DNA from: Cutibacterium sp.
Lineage (GTDB): Bacteria; Actinomycetota; Actinomycetes; Propionibacteriales; Propionibacteriaceae
Reading direction: 5' to 3'
NCBI RefSeq assembly: GCF_030525615.1
Contig: NZ_JAUNEJ010000003.1
Location: forward strand, 168,711-232,710
DNA length: 64,000 nt
Below, one piece after another: positions 43,297-51,840 of this stretch; the stretch's first letter is position 1; each line of letters begins with the position of its first letter. Position numbers and translations under genes: made by a program. The notes under the pieces were generated by a model. That model saw nothing but the letters and a program-made list of their open reading frames with translations, was not told where the DNA came from and searched no databases.

Positions 43297-43311
43297 GGTC
43301 AGTCCTCCTTC

Positions 43312-45108
43312 TCAGTTCTCGGAGTTGACGGTGAACTTCATCGAAGCTGACCGTTGTGGATTGGGTTCAGGACGTACTGCCCAGCCAGGAGTGGGATTAC
43401 CAGATCCCTGGATGGTGGCCGGGTCAGTGTCCTCGGGGATCATCTCGATGGCATGGACCGGGCACTGGTCGAAGCAGGTGGCGCATCCAATGCACTTGTC
43501 GTAGTCGAACTTGTAGCGGTGACCCTTGCCGAGCTTGATAATGGCGTCCTCGGGGCAGGAGCCGAAACAGCCGTCGCACTCGAAGCAGTTACCGCAGGAC
43601 AGGCATCGTCCTGCCTCGAAGTGGGCCTGCTGCTCGTCGAGTCCGCCGACGACCTCGTCGAAGCCGAGACGCTGAGTCGGGTCGAGCTCAGGCTGGTGAC
43701 GACGTAGATGGTCGCCGAAGTACCACAGGTTGAGGTCGTTGAAACCAACTGTGGTGTTCTTGGGAGCCGGGTAGCCGGACTGACGGTTGAGCCAGAGGTT
43801 GATCTGACGGGCGGCACGCTTGCCGTGGCCAACGCCGATCGTCACAGTGCGCTCCGAGGGAACGGTGTCGCCGCCAGCGAAGATACCTGGGACGTCGGTC
43901 ATGAGGGTCGAGGGGTTGACGTCAACGACGTCATTGCGGAATCGCATTCCGGGCAGTTTGTGCAGGAAGCCGGTGTCGGCGTCTTGTCCGACGGCCAAGA
44001 TGACGGTATCGGCTTCGAGCTTCTCGTACCGTCCAGTGCCGTGCGGCTTGCCATTTTCGTCGAGTTCCATGACCTCAACAGTCAGGTCGTCGCCGACGTC
44101 GGTGATGGTGCGCAGCCAGTTCATCTGGACGCCCTCACGCTCGGCCTCCTCGCGCTCCTCGGCGTGAGCCGGCATCTGCTCAGCGGTGCGTCGGTAGACG
44201 ACGATGGACTCCTCAGCACCCAGCCGCTTGGCGACACGAGCTGCGTCCATGGCGGTGTTGCCGCCGCCGTAAACCGCCACGCGGCGTCCGATGAGGGGTT
44301 TCTCGCCAGCGGCGACATCGTGCAGGAAGCTCACCGCGTCAACCATGCGGGAGGCATCGACGGTCGGGATGTCGACGCGCTTGGACAGGTGAGCGCCGAT
44401 GGCCACGAAGACGGCGTCGAAACGTCCCTTGGCCTTTTCCTCCATGAGGTCGTTGACGGGATGGTTGAGGACGATCTTGATACCGAGATCGGTGAGACGC
44501 TCGACCTCGGCGTCGAGGATCTCGCGGGGTAGACGGTATTCCGGAATGCCATAGCGCATCATGCCGCCGGCCTTGTCTCCGGCGTCGTGGATCTCGACGT
44601 CGTGGCCGAGCATTGCCAAGTGGTAGGCGGCGGACAGACCGGCCGGGCCAGCCCCAATGATGAGGATTCGGTGTCCGGAACTCTCAGTGGGCTTGATGAA
44701 CTTCCAGCCCTTCTCGATGGCGAGATCACCGAGGTAGCGCTCGACGGAGTGGATCGAGACTGCGCCGTCGAGGTCAGCGCGGTTACAGGCCACCTCGCAC
44801 GGGTGGTAGCACACGCGCCCATGGATGGCAGGGAAGGGGTTGTCAGCGGTGAGCTGACGCCATGCCTTCTCCTCCTCGTGAGCTTTGATGAGCCGCAGCC
44901 ATTCCTGGATGTTCTCGCCTGCCGGACAACCGGCATTACAGGGAGGGAGCATGTCGAGGTAGACGGGTCTGCGGGTGCGGGTCGGTGTGACGCGACCTGT
45001 CGTTTGGGCGAGGTCAGGACGTGGGGTGATGTCCTGATTCTCCCTGATGACGTACCCGTTTTGATCATCGGTGACTGTCATGTCACTCGTCGTGGTCTCG
45101 GCGCTCAT
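43312..45108 (-). CDS. GltD-like NAD(P)H oxidoreductase with extra Fe-S domains
   Basis: 598 residues. The N-terminal Fe-S domain has CNAGCPAGENIQEW (Cys57, Cys61) and CYHPCEVACNR. The FAD site is IIGAGPAGLSAAYHL with GGMMRYGIPEYRLP, and the NAD(P) site is VAVYGGGNTAMDAARVAKRL with YRRTAEQMPA. The C-terminal part adds CLSCGNCFECDGC and CIGCATCFDQCP, two ferredoxin-like clusters not found in plain GltD. This suits exchange of electrons between ferredoxin reduced by PFOR and NAD(P). ATG at 45108 follows GGAAGAG; upstream codons are excluded by the promoter-like region. The direct electron partner is an inference. Confidence 0.85.
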   Translation of the reverse strand: MSAETTTSDMTVTDDQNGYVIRENQDITPRPDLAQTTGRVTPTRTRRPVYLDMLPPCNAGCPAGENIQEWLRLIKAHEEEKAWRQLTADNPFPAIHGRVCYHPCEVACNRADLDGAVSIHSVERYLGDLAIEKGWKFIKPTESSGHRILIIGAGPAGLSAAYHLAMLGHDVEIHDAGDKAGGMMRYGIPEYRLPREILDAEVERLTDLGIKIVLNHPVNDLMEEKAKGRFDAVFVAIGAHLSKRVDIPTVDASRMVDAVSFLHDVAAGEKPLIGRRVAVYGGGNTAMDAARVAKRLGAEESIVVYRRTAEQMPAHAEEREEAEREGVQMNWLRTITDVGDDLTVEVMELDENGKPHGTGRYEKLEADTVILAVGQDADTGFLHKLPGMRFRNDVVDVNPSTLMTDVPGIFAGGDTVPSERTVTIGVGHGKRAARQINLWLNRQSGYPAPKNTTVGFNDLNLWYFGDHLRRHQPELDPTQRLGFDEVVGGLDEQQAHFEAGRCLSCGNCFECDGCFGSCPEDAIIKLGKGHRYKFDYDKCIGCATCFDQCPVHAIEMIPEDTDPATIQGSGNPTPGWAVRPEPNPQRSASMKFTVNSEN

Positions 45109-45245
45109 ACCTGGCTCTTCCTGTTGGAAATGCGGCATTTCGGATTGTGAATGTAGAGTCCACAAGCCAACTGCATTCGATGTTAGACCACGATGAAAGG
45201 TTGTGCAGGTAGAGACATAAGGATTGAAATTTGGTGCAGAAAGCG

Positions 45246-45266
45246 TTGCTTAAACATTTTCAACAA
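45246..45266. promoter_or_regulatory. AT-rich 21-bp imperfect palindrome upstream of the PFOR unit
   Basis: TTGCTTAAACATTTTCAACAA has dyad symmetry (TTG-x-T-x-AAA ... TTT-x-A-x-CAA). It lies about 140 bp upstream of the GltD-like start, in a gap otherwise GC-rich. It resembles redox-regulator sites of the Rex type but is three bases longer, so the regulator is not assigned. Confidence 0.35.
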
Positions 45267-45318
45267 TGTCTCAATTCCGCACGTTTGACGTATCGAAAAT
45301 GGATGGTGTCCACCCCTC

Positions 45319-45573
45319 CTGGCGGCTCGGGCAGTTGAGCTCCGCAAGGGAACCCCCATCCACACATCGTCCACCCCTGGCGGCTCGGGTGCTGTCCTCC
45401 CCACGGCCGCTCACACCTCACCGTGGCGCCACTGTTCCCTGGCGGCTCGGGCAGTTGAGCTCCGCAAGGGAACCCCCATCCACACATCGTCCACCCCTGG
45501 CGGCTCGGGTGCTGTCCTCCCCACGGCCGCTCACACCTCACCGTGGCGCCACTGTTCCCTGGCGGCTCGGGCG
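45319..45573. repeat. 120-bp perfect tandem repeat (about 2.1 copies)
   Basis: Two adjacent copies of exactly 120 bp are identical, and a third begins (CTGGCGGCTCGGGC) before diverging. Each unit contains the shorter motif CCTGGCGGCTCGGG twice, about 60 bp apart. It fills most of the 543-bp gap between the GltD-like gene and the thiamine-binding protein gene (45109-45651). Reading frames cross it on both strands because 120 is divisible by three, but none looks like a gene. Confidence 0.92.
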
Positions 45574-45651
45574 GTGTTCTTGTTGGCAAAGATCACGGTG
45601 TTCTGGGCGAAGGTCGATCGGTGTGTCGGTGAGCGGTGCAACACTGAGGCC

Positions 45652-45969
45652 ATGATCGTTGCTTTCAGTCTTGTACCCAGTGGTGGTCGCGCTTCGAGGG
45701 AAGACGGTGGGGTTGCCGACGCCGTGGCCGCTGCCGTGCGTGTCGTCCGTGACTCCGGGCTGCCCAACCGCACCTCGTCGATGTTTACCGAGATCGAGGG
45801 GTCCTGGGATGACGTCATGGGTGTCGTCAAGAAGGCCGCCGAGGCGGTCGGGGAGTACGGCACGCGAGTGTCGTTGGTACTCAAGGCAGATATTCGGCCC
45901 GGACGCACCGGCGAGATGGACGCCAAACTCGAGAGGCTTCAGGCTCAGCTCGACAAGCAGCAGGGCTGA
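45652..45969 (+). CDS. Thiamine-binding protein (MTH1187/YkoF-like, DUF77)
   Basis: 105 residues of ferredoxin-like fold. The start MIVAFSLVPSG is followed by VADAVAAAVRVVRDSGLP and SSMFTEIEGSWDDVMGVVKKAAE, which match the MTH1187 family, whose members bind thiamine or HMP in solution. The C-terminal part gives strand RVSLVLKADIRPG. ATG at 45652 is the first codon that yields the family N-terminus; upstream codons run into the repeat region. It may deliver thiamine for TPP needed by PFOR next door, or work with YkoE-YkoDC 9 kb away as YkoF does in Bacillus; both are inferences. Confidence 0.82.
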   Translation: MIVAFSLVPSGGRASREDGGVADAVAAAVRVVRDSGLPNRTSSMFTEIEGSWDDVMGVVKKAAEAVGEYGTRVSLVLKADIRPGRTGEMDAKLERLQAQLDKQQG

Positions 45970-46012
45970 CTGTCAGCAGAACTGACTTCGGCGCGACGGA
46001 AAGAGGTCGGCG

Positions 46013-46789
46013 TTACTGCCGCCCGACTAAGAGAGTCTCGTAAGCGTTGCGGATGTGCGCTTCGGTGACCTCAGCTGCCCGGATTGGGTCGCCGTCTTCG
46101 ATGGCGGTGAGCATGTTCTCGTGATCGCAAACCAAGCCGTCGCGCCAGTTCTCCCACCCGATGAGGGAGTGCTCTGCCTCCAAGATGGGGCGGTGAACAG
46201 CCTTGCGAATCGCCACTGTCAGGTCGCTCATGAGGCGGTTGTCCCCAGCCTCAGCGAGGGCGACGTGGAAGGCCGTGTCGAGGGTGTTGAAGGAGTCCGG
46301 CTGCATGGCGTCATGCATGTGCTCCAGCAGATTAGCGGCACGAGCCAACGGTTCGGGGGCGCGGACTTTTGCTGCCGCCGCGCAAGCAGCCTTCTCAAGG
46401 GCGACTCGGGTTTCGGTGAGGTCGGCAAAGGAGACGACATCGAGGGCGAGTTGCAGACGGAGGATACGTCCCATCGCGTCGGAGGGATGGGCGTCGACCC
46501 TAGTCCCATTGCCCCGTCCAGTACCCGAAGTCAAGATTCCTTGGGCCTCCAGAGTCCGGATGGCTTCCCGGACGGCTCCCCGGCTGACTCCCAGGGAGGC
46601 GGCGAGTTCTCGCTCCGGGGGCAGACGTGAACCGTTGACCCACGTTCCGGTGAGGATTTCGTCGTCGATGTGGTGCATGACGACCGAGAACCCGCCGGAT
46701 TTCGTATCAGCGCGTGAAGCTGGGCGTGGCTCTGGCGCCCCGGGGGCGGCGTGTGCGTCTGGCCGTCCGGCGTCGCGAGTCTGTGTCAT
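46013..46789 (-). CDS. lldR: GntR/FadR-family regulator of lactate genes (LldR-like)
   Basis: 258 residues. An N-terminal extension of about 30 residues rich in Ala/Pro is followed by the winged helix: GSRLPPERELAASLGVSRGAVREAIRTLEAQGIL. The FCD effector domain contains DTAFHVALAEAGDN with metal-site His residues (H in FHVAL, HENML, AHIRN). It is divergent from the lactate permease gene. A site matching the LldR consensus lies between them, so lactate-responsive repression of the lct-lld operon, and perhaps self-control, is likely. The start at 46789 is given; a shorter protein beginning after the extension is possible. Confidence 0.85.
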   Translation of the reverse strand: MTQTRDAGRPDAHAAPGAPEPRPASRADTKSGGFSVVMHHIDDEILTGTWVNGSRLPPERELAASLGVSRGAVREAIRTLEAQGILTSGTGRGNGTRVDAHPSDAMGRILRLQLALDVVSFADLTETRVALEKAACAAAAKVRAPEPLARAANLLEHMHDAMQPDSFNTLDTAFHVALAEAGDNRLMSDLTVAIRKAVHRPILEAEHSLIGWENWRDGLVCDHENMLTAIEDGDPIRAAEVTEAHIRNAYETLLVGRQ

Positions 46790-46948
46790 GGCTGGGATCC
46801 TCGTCGGTGAGTCTCCTCATTGTCACCAAATGCGTATGGGACGTGCAACAAATACGTGAAGAGGGGGCTGAAAACGGCTTTGAAAATTAGGCAAGCCTCA
46901 TCATTGCACAGATGGCCAACGGTCTATTCATCAATTGAACGGAAGTGC

Positions 46949-46977
46949 TTGACGGCGATAAGAAATGGTCTTACCGT
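46949..46977 (+). promoter_or_regulatory. Candidate promoter of the lactate operon
   Basis: TTGACG and TACCGT hexamers are separated by 17 bp. The -10 overlaps a TGGTCTTACC half-matching operator sequence and is followed directly by the palindromic operator. The transcript leader would be about 75 nt. Confidence 0.5.
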
Positions 46978-46981
46978 TGTA

Positions 46982-46994
46982 TTGGTCGGACCAA
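46982..46994. promoter_or_regulatory. LldR-type operator palindrome
   Basis: TTGGTC-G-GACCAA is a perfect 13-bp palindrome whose centre TGGTCGGACCA matches the published-type GntR/LldR pattern TNGTNNNACNA at every fixed position. It lies just downstream of the -10 of the lactate operon promoter, where a bound repressor would block transcription. A second, imperfect copy (TGGTCTTACCG) lies 16 bp upstream. Confidence 0.75.
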
Positions 46995-47058
46995 ATGGGT
47001 CCGGTCTTGCCATCGGTTAGCCGACCGGAGGCAATAGGTTGAACAACGGAGTTCATCG

Positions 47059-48747
47059 ATGGTTCTTTTTCAGACCTTCACCCCATCGGCCAACCCGCTG
47101 GGGTCGCAGTGGCTTTCGGCCCTGCTTGCCGTGCTGCCAGTGCTGTCCATGCTCATCACCCTCGGTGCGCTGCGCTGGAAGGCGCATTTGGCTGGCCTGT
47201 TCTCGTGGGGCGTCGCCCTCATCGTGGCAATTACCGCATTCCATATGCCGATCGGTATGGCACTCTCCTCGAGCGTTCAGGGATTCCTCTATGGCCTGTT
47301 CCCGATCTCGTGGATTCTGCTGGGTGCCATCTGGATGTACCAGGTGACGGTCATCTCGGGGCGTTTCGACGATTTGCGCCGCACCTTCTTCCTCATTAGT
47401 GATGACCCGCGCGTCCTCGGTATCCTCATCGCCTTCTGCTTCGGCGGCCTGCTCGAGGCGCTGGCAGGATTCGGCGCTCCGGTGGCCATCGCGGCCGCCA
47501 TGTTAATTGCCATCGGTTTTGGAAAGCTTCGCGGTGCTGTCACCGCCCTGGTTGCCAACACCGTCCCGGTGGCTTTCGGTGCCGTGGGCCTTCCGGTTCT
47601 GATGGCTGCCAAGACTGGCGGTCTGGACGTCTCCATGGTCGCTCCAGTGAGCGCCCGAATTTGCGCCGTACTGTGCCTCGTCGTCCCCTTCCTCATGCTG
47701 GCGATCATGGATGGCCGCAAGGGTGTTCGGGAATGCTGGCCGTTCGGTTTGTTCGTCGGGATCGTCTTTGGCGTGACCAAGATCATTGTCGGCGGTACCC
47801 CGGTCTACAACCTGACCGAGATCTTCGCTGCCGTCGTCACCGTTGCTCTCTCGCTGCTCTTCCTCAAGGTGTGGAAACCCAAGGGCGGTCGCGAGGCTGC
47901 CGAGCGTATCGGGATTCCGATGGACCCGACCGTTGAGACCGAGGCGGTGGAGGCTCAGGAAGTCAACACCTCAGACCTCACCAGCAGTCGTATCTTCATG
48001 GCACTGGTTCCGTACATCCTCGTCATCGTGGTGTTCGGTATCGCCGCCGTGCCCGCCGTCAGTGAAGGGTTTAAGGCCGCCGACGTCAAAATGGCCTGGC
48101 CCGGTCTGTCGGGGCTCATGGGAGCGAATGGCGAGGCTGCTGCGCACCAGGTCTATACCTGGCAGTGGCTGTCCCAGCCGGGCTTCCTGCTTGCTGTCGT
48201 CGCCATCCTCGTTGGCCTCATTTACCGCGTGTCCCTCTCTGATGTCTTCAAAGAGCTGTGGGTCAACACCAAAAAGATGAAATTCTCGATGTTGACCATT
48301 GGTCTCGTGGTTGCCCTGGCCTATGTCATGGGTGACTCCGGCCAGACCTTGGCTCTCGGTGTATTCATTGCTGGCGCTGGTGCGATCTATCCGTTCCTCG
48401 CCCCGATCCTTGGCTGGATCGGAACGTACGTCACCGGATCTGACACCTCCGCCAACATCCTGTTCTCCGGTCTGCAAAGCAGTGTCGGACAGCAGATCGG
48501 CACCGGGTCGTACCTCAGCGTCGAGGGTATGCGTCACCTGCTGGTCGGTGCAGGTGCCTCCGGCGGTGTCGTCGGCAAGATGATCTCCCCCCAGTCGCTG
48601 ACCATTGCGGCCACCGCGATTGGTCTGGCGGGCGGCGAGTCGGTCATTCTGCGCAAGGTTTTCAAGTTCTCACTCATCCTGCTCGTCCTGATGTGCATCA
48701 TCGTCGGCCTCATGTCGACCCCGGTGCTCGGATGGATGGTCCCCTGA
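47059..48747 (+). CDS. lctP: L-lactate permease (LctP family)
   Basis: 562 residues, about 13 membrane segments. The family motif region CFGGLLEALAGFGAPVAIAAAM is complete, and GAGAIYPFLAPILGWIGTYVTGSDTSAN with the C-terminal GKMISPQSLTIA are typical of LctP/GlcA transporters. It takes up L-lactate with protons. A CGGAG site precedes the ATG. It leads the lldEFG genes (gap 54 bp) and is divergent from the GntR regulator, so the substrate assignment is well supported. Lactate is a main carbon source for propionibacteria. Confidence 0.94.
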   Translation: MVLFQTFTPSANPLGSQWLSALLAVLPVLSMLITLGALRWKAHLAGLFSWGVALIVAITAFHMPIGMALSSSVQGFLYGLFPISWILLGAIWMYQVTVISGRFDDLRRTFFLISDDPRVLGILIAFCFGGLLEALAGFGAPVAIAAAMLIAIGFGKLRGAVTALVANTVPVAFGAVGLPVLMAAKTGGLDVSMVAPVSARICAVLCLVVPFLMLAIMDGRKGVRECWPFGLFVGIVFGVTKIIVGGTPVYNLTEIFAAVVTVALSLLFLKVWKPKGGREAAERIGIPMDPTVETEAVEAQEVNTSDLTSSRIFMALVPYILVIVVFGIAAVPAVSEGFKAADVKMAWPGLSGLMGANGEAAAHQVYTWQWLSQPGFLLAVVAILVGLIYRVSLSDVFKELWVNTKKMKFSMLTIGLVVALAYVMGDSGQTLALGVFIAGAGAIYPFLAPILGWIGTYVTGSDTSANILFSGLQSSVGQQIGTGSYLSVEGMRHLLVGAGASGGVVGKMISPQSLTIAATAIGLAGGESVILRKVFKFSLILLVLMCIIVGLMSTPVLGWMVP

Positions 48748-48801
48748 TTTTGCTGACGGTTGATACCGCCTGGCAACCGTTTGTCATCAATGGAGGTCGC
48801 T

Positions 48802-49596
48802 ATGACAACCACCACGAGTCCTGGTACCAGGGCTGCCTCACCCGGCTTACCGGGGATGGGCATGACCGTCGGGCTGTTCATCACGTGTATCAACGACGTG
48901 ATGTTCCCGCAGACCGGCGTGGCCGTCACCACCTTGTTGGAGCGTTTGGGTTGCAAGGTCGAGTTCCCTCGGGAACAGACGTGCTGCGGCCAGATGACGA
49001 CCAACACCGGATACTTCGACGAGAGCGTTCCCACCGTCCGCCAATACGTGCGGGCCTTCGGGGATTACGACTATGTGGTCGCCCCGTCGGGTTCCTGCGT
49101 CGCTGCCGTTCGCGACCAGCACCCAATGCTCGCCGAACACGCCGGTGACACCGGACTGCTCAAGGAGGTAGAGCAGACCAGCCGGCGCACCTACGACCTG
49201 CCGGAGTTTCTCGTGGACATTCTCGGGGTTACTGATGTCGGCGCTTACTTCCCGCACCGCGTGACGTATCACCCATCTTGCCACGGAAAGCGTCTGCTCA
49301 ACCTGGGAGACCGCCCCTACGAGTTGCTCAAGAACGTTCGCGGCATGACCCTGGTTGACCTGCCGATGGCCGATCAGTGCTGCGGGTTCGGTGGCACTTT
49401 TTGTATCAAGAACCCTGACATGAGCGCGGCAATGGCCAATGACAAGGCCCGCCACGTTCGTGAGACGGAGGCGGAGTACGTCGTCGCCGGCGACAACTCC
49501 TGCCTCATGAACATCGGCGGTGTGCTGTCTCGCCAGAATTCGGGCGTCAAGCCGATTCACATCGCCGAAATCCTCGCCAGTACTGAGGAGGACTGA
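48802..49596 (+). CDS. lldE: Lactate oxidation complex subunit LldE/LutA (CCG-domain protein)
   Basis: 264 residues with two CCG domains. The first is around FPREQTCCGQMTTNTGYF, the second around MADQCCGFGGTFCIKNPDMS; both hold cysteines for unusual Fe-S clusters, as in heterodisulfide-reductase-like subunits. With LldF and LldG it oxidises L-lactate to pyruvate. ATG at 48802 has TGGAGG upstream; codons before it in the same frame are less well placed and would add 14 residues. The N-terminal Thr/Ser-rich stretch before TVGLFITCIND is a little longer than usual. It is 3 bp upstream of lldF. Confidence 0.9.
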   Translation: MTTTTSPGTRAASPGLPGMGMTVGLFITCINDVMFPQTGVAVTTLLERLGCKVEFPREQTCCGQMTTNTGYFDESVPTVRQYVRAFGDYDYVVAPSGSCVAAVRDQHPMLAEHAGDTGLLKEVEQTSRRTYDLPEFLVDILGVTDVGAYFPHRVTYHPSCHGKRLLNLGDRPYELLKNVRGMTLVDLPMADQCCGFGGTFCIKNPDMSAAMANDKARHVRETEAEYVVAGDNSCLMNIGGVLSRQNSGVKPIHIAEILASTEED

Positions 49597-49599
49597 CCC

Positions 49600-51135
49600 A
49601 TGGGTACAGAATTACGTCGCGTTACATACGGAAATCACGGCGTCGCCCGGCTGACCCCAGCTCCCGACAAGCCCGGCCCATATATGGGTATGCCGAAGTT
49701 CTCGAAGGCGGTGAAAGGGGAACTGAACCTGTCGGTGCAGCGTAAGAATATGCGCAATGCCACGACGACGATTCGCAACAAGCGCGCCCTGCGTGTTTCC
49801 GAGTCCCCGGACTGGGAGGATCTGCGCGACGCCGCCGAAGCCATCAAGAACCGTGTCGGTCGTCATCTGGACCACTATTTGGTCGAGGCTGAAAAGAACC
49901 TCACCGCCAACGGCGTCCATGTTCACTGGGCTCGCGACGGTGAGGAGGCCAACCGTATCGTCGCCCAGATCGCCAAGGACAAGGGTGTCGATGAGGTCGT
50001 CAAGATCAAGTCGATCACCAGCCAAGAGACCGATCTCAACGAGTACCTCGAGGAGCAAGGCATTGCGGCGTGGGAGACTGACCTGGCCGAACTCATCGTG
50101 CAGCTTGGACATGATCGCCCGTCCCACATCGTCGTGCCAGCCATTCATCGTAACCGTGCTGAGGTCCGCGAGATCTTCCTGCACGAGATGAAGAACTATG
50201 GTCGTCCGGCACCTGAGAACATTTCGGAGAACCCGCCGGAATTGGCCAATGCCGCTCGTCTGCACCTGCGCGAAAAATTCCTGCGCGCCAAGATGGCGAT
50301 TTCGGGTGGTAACTTCGTCCTTGCAGACACCGGGTCCCTGGTGATCGTTGAGTCAGAGGGTAACGGTCGGATGTGCCTGACTTTGCCCGATACCCTCGTT
50401 TCCATCGTCGGCATCGAAAAGGTGTTGCCGAGCTTCGATGACCTCGAGATTTTCCTCAAGTTGCTGCCGCGCTCGGCTACCGGTGAGCGGATGAACCCGT
50501 ATAACTCGGTGTGGAGCGGCGTGACGGACGGTGACGGGCCGCAGGAACAGCACGTCATCTTCTTGGACAACGGGCGTACCAATGTTCTGGCTGACACCCT
50601 CGGTCGGGAGGTGCTGCGCTGTATCCGATGCGCCTCCTGCATCAATATCTGCCCGGTATACGAGCGGGCCGGCGGCCATGCGTACGGGTCGGTGTACCCC
50701 GGGCCGATCGGTGCGGTGCTCAACCCGCAATTACGCGGCGTCGAGCACCCGGTTGACCGGGGTCTGCCGTACGCCTGCTCCCTCTGTGGCGCCTGTACCG
50801 AGGTCTGCCCGGTGAAGATCCCCTTCACCGACATCCTCCTCAAGCTGCGTAACAAGGTCGTTGAGTCCGAGAAGGCCGACAAGATTCCGCAGGACTACGA
50901 GGTCGCTGGCGAGATGGGTCTCATGAAGACCGCCTCCTGGGCGTTTAGCGATTACAGGCACTTCGAGGCGATCCAGGTCGGTTCGCGCGGTGTGGGACGT
51001 GTACTACGCGGTAAGAAGATGGGACCGATTCCGGTGCCGGTGGCTGAACGGTGGCTGAAGTACCGCGATGTCGACGCACCCCCGACAGACACGTTCCGTA
51101 CTTGGTGGAAGAAGAACAGGGAGGAAAAGCGATGA
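49600..51135 (+). CDS. lldF: Lactate oxidation iron-sulfur protein LldF/LutB
   Basis: 511 residues. The N-terminal LUD domain (about 60-290) is followed by two 4Fe-4S motifs, CIRCASCINICPVYERAGGH and CSLCGACTEVCPVKIPF, and a C-terminal LutB-specific region. It passes electrons from lactate oxidation toward the quinone pool. The start has a GAGGAGG site and lies just after lldE. Its stop overlaps the lldG start by 4 bp (ATGA). Complete and of expected size. Confidence 0.93.
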   Translation: MGTELRRVTYGNHGVARLTPAPDKPGPYMGMPKFSKAVKGELNLSVQRKNMRNATTTIRNKRALRVSESPDWEDLRDAAEAIKNRVGRHLDHYLVEAEKNLTANGVHVHWARDGEEANRIVAQIAKDKGVDEVVKIKSITSQETDLNEYLEEQGIAAWETDLAELIVQLGHDRPSHIVVPAIHRNRAEVREIFLHEMKNYGRPAPENISENPPELANAARLHLREKFLRAKMAISGGNFVLADTGSLVIVESEGNGRMCLTLPDTLVSIVGIEKVLPSFDDLEIFLKLLPRSATGERMNPYNSVWSGVTDGDGPQEQHVIFLDNGRTNVLADTLGREVLRCIRCASCINICPVYERAGGHAYGSVYPGPIGAVLNPQLRGVEHPVDRGLPYACSLCGACTEVCPVKIPFTDILLKLRNKVVESEKADKIPQDYEVAGEMGLMKTASWAFSDYRHFEAIQVGSRGVGRVLRGKKMGPIPVPVAERWLKYRDVDAPPTDTFRTWWKKNREEKR

Positions 51136-51812
51136 CAACCATCAGTACTGATTCGGTCGCGCGTACCGAGATCCTTTCCCGGATTCGCCGCGCCACCCAA
51201 GACATCACAAACCCCGACCCGGTTGCCGATGTGCCGATTGAGTGGGAGTACGGCACCGGTATCGAGATGGACGATGTTGTCGGAACTTTCGTCGAGAAGG
51301 TCACCGATTACAAAGCCACTGTCGTGCGAGTCAAGGGGGCTGATGTCCCCAGGGCTGTCGTTGAGGGGCTCAGAGCTACCGGCGCCGAGCACAGTGCGGT
51401 CATCCCGGTCGGACTGGACAAATCCTGGGTCGAGGCGATCGGGGGCGCTGGGATCGAGGTTCGCCTTGATGAGCCTCAGCTATCCAAAAAGGAGCTCAAC
51501 GAGACCGATGCCGTTGTCACCGCTTCGGCAGCCGGCATTGCCGATACCGGCTCGATCGTCCTGACCCATGTTGAGGACCAGGGGCGTAGGGCCATTACCC
51601 TCGTTCCGGATCGTCATGTGTGCGTCATCAAGGCCAGCCAGGTCGTCTCGGATGTTCCGGAAGCCATTCAGCTGGTCAAGCCGGCGGTGCATGATGGTCA
51701 CCCGTTGACCTTCATCTCGGGTAGCTCGGCCACCTCCGACATCGAGTTGTCGCGGGTCGATGGGGTGCACGGACCTCGCCAGCTTTACGTCATCGTGGTT
51801 GACGACCAGTGA
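51132..51812 (+). CDS. lldG: Lactate oxidation subunit LldG/LutC (LUD domain)
   Basis: 226 residues. A helical N-terminus (RTEILSRIRRATQD) precedes the LUD domain with ADTGSIVL-like IADTGSIVLTHV and the C-terminal SSATSDIELSRVDGVHGP, the family hallmark near a ligand site. It completes the LldEFG complex. ATG at 51132 overlaps the lldF stop; earlier in-frame codons lie within lldF. A 7-bp inverted repeat follows the stop (51841-51870). Confidence 0.92.
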   Translation: MTTISTDSVARTEILSRIRRATQDITNPDPVADVPIEWEYGTGIEMDDVVGTFVEKVTDYKATVVRVKGADVPRAVVEGLRATGAEHSAVIPVGLDKSWVEAIGGAGIEVRLDEPQLSKKELNETDAVVTASAAGIADTGSIVLTHVEDQGRRAITLVPDRHVCVIKASQVVSDVPEAIQLVKPAVHDGHPLTFISGSSATSDIELSRVDGVHGPRQLYVIVVDDQ

Positions 51813-51840
51813 TGGTGTAGCCGTCAATTACTTCCACTGG

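Noticed and set aside
45319..45573. CRISPR-like array from a 14-nt motif spaced about 60 bp
   Set aside because: The repeat is too short, the intervening sequences are themselves repeated, and no cas gene is near; it is a simple tandem duplication.
45260..45655. Open frames on both strands across the 120-bp tandem repeat
   Set aside because: They stay open because the unit length is divisible by three and the sequence is GC-rich; there is no ribosome site or protein-like character, and the true thiamine-binding gene starts at 45652.
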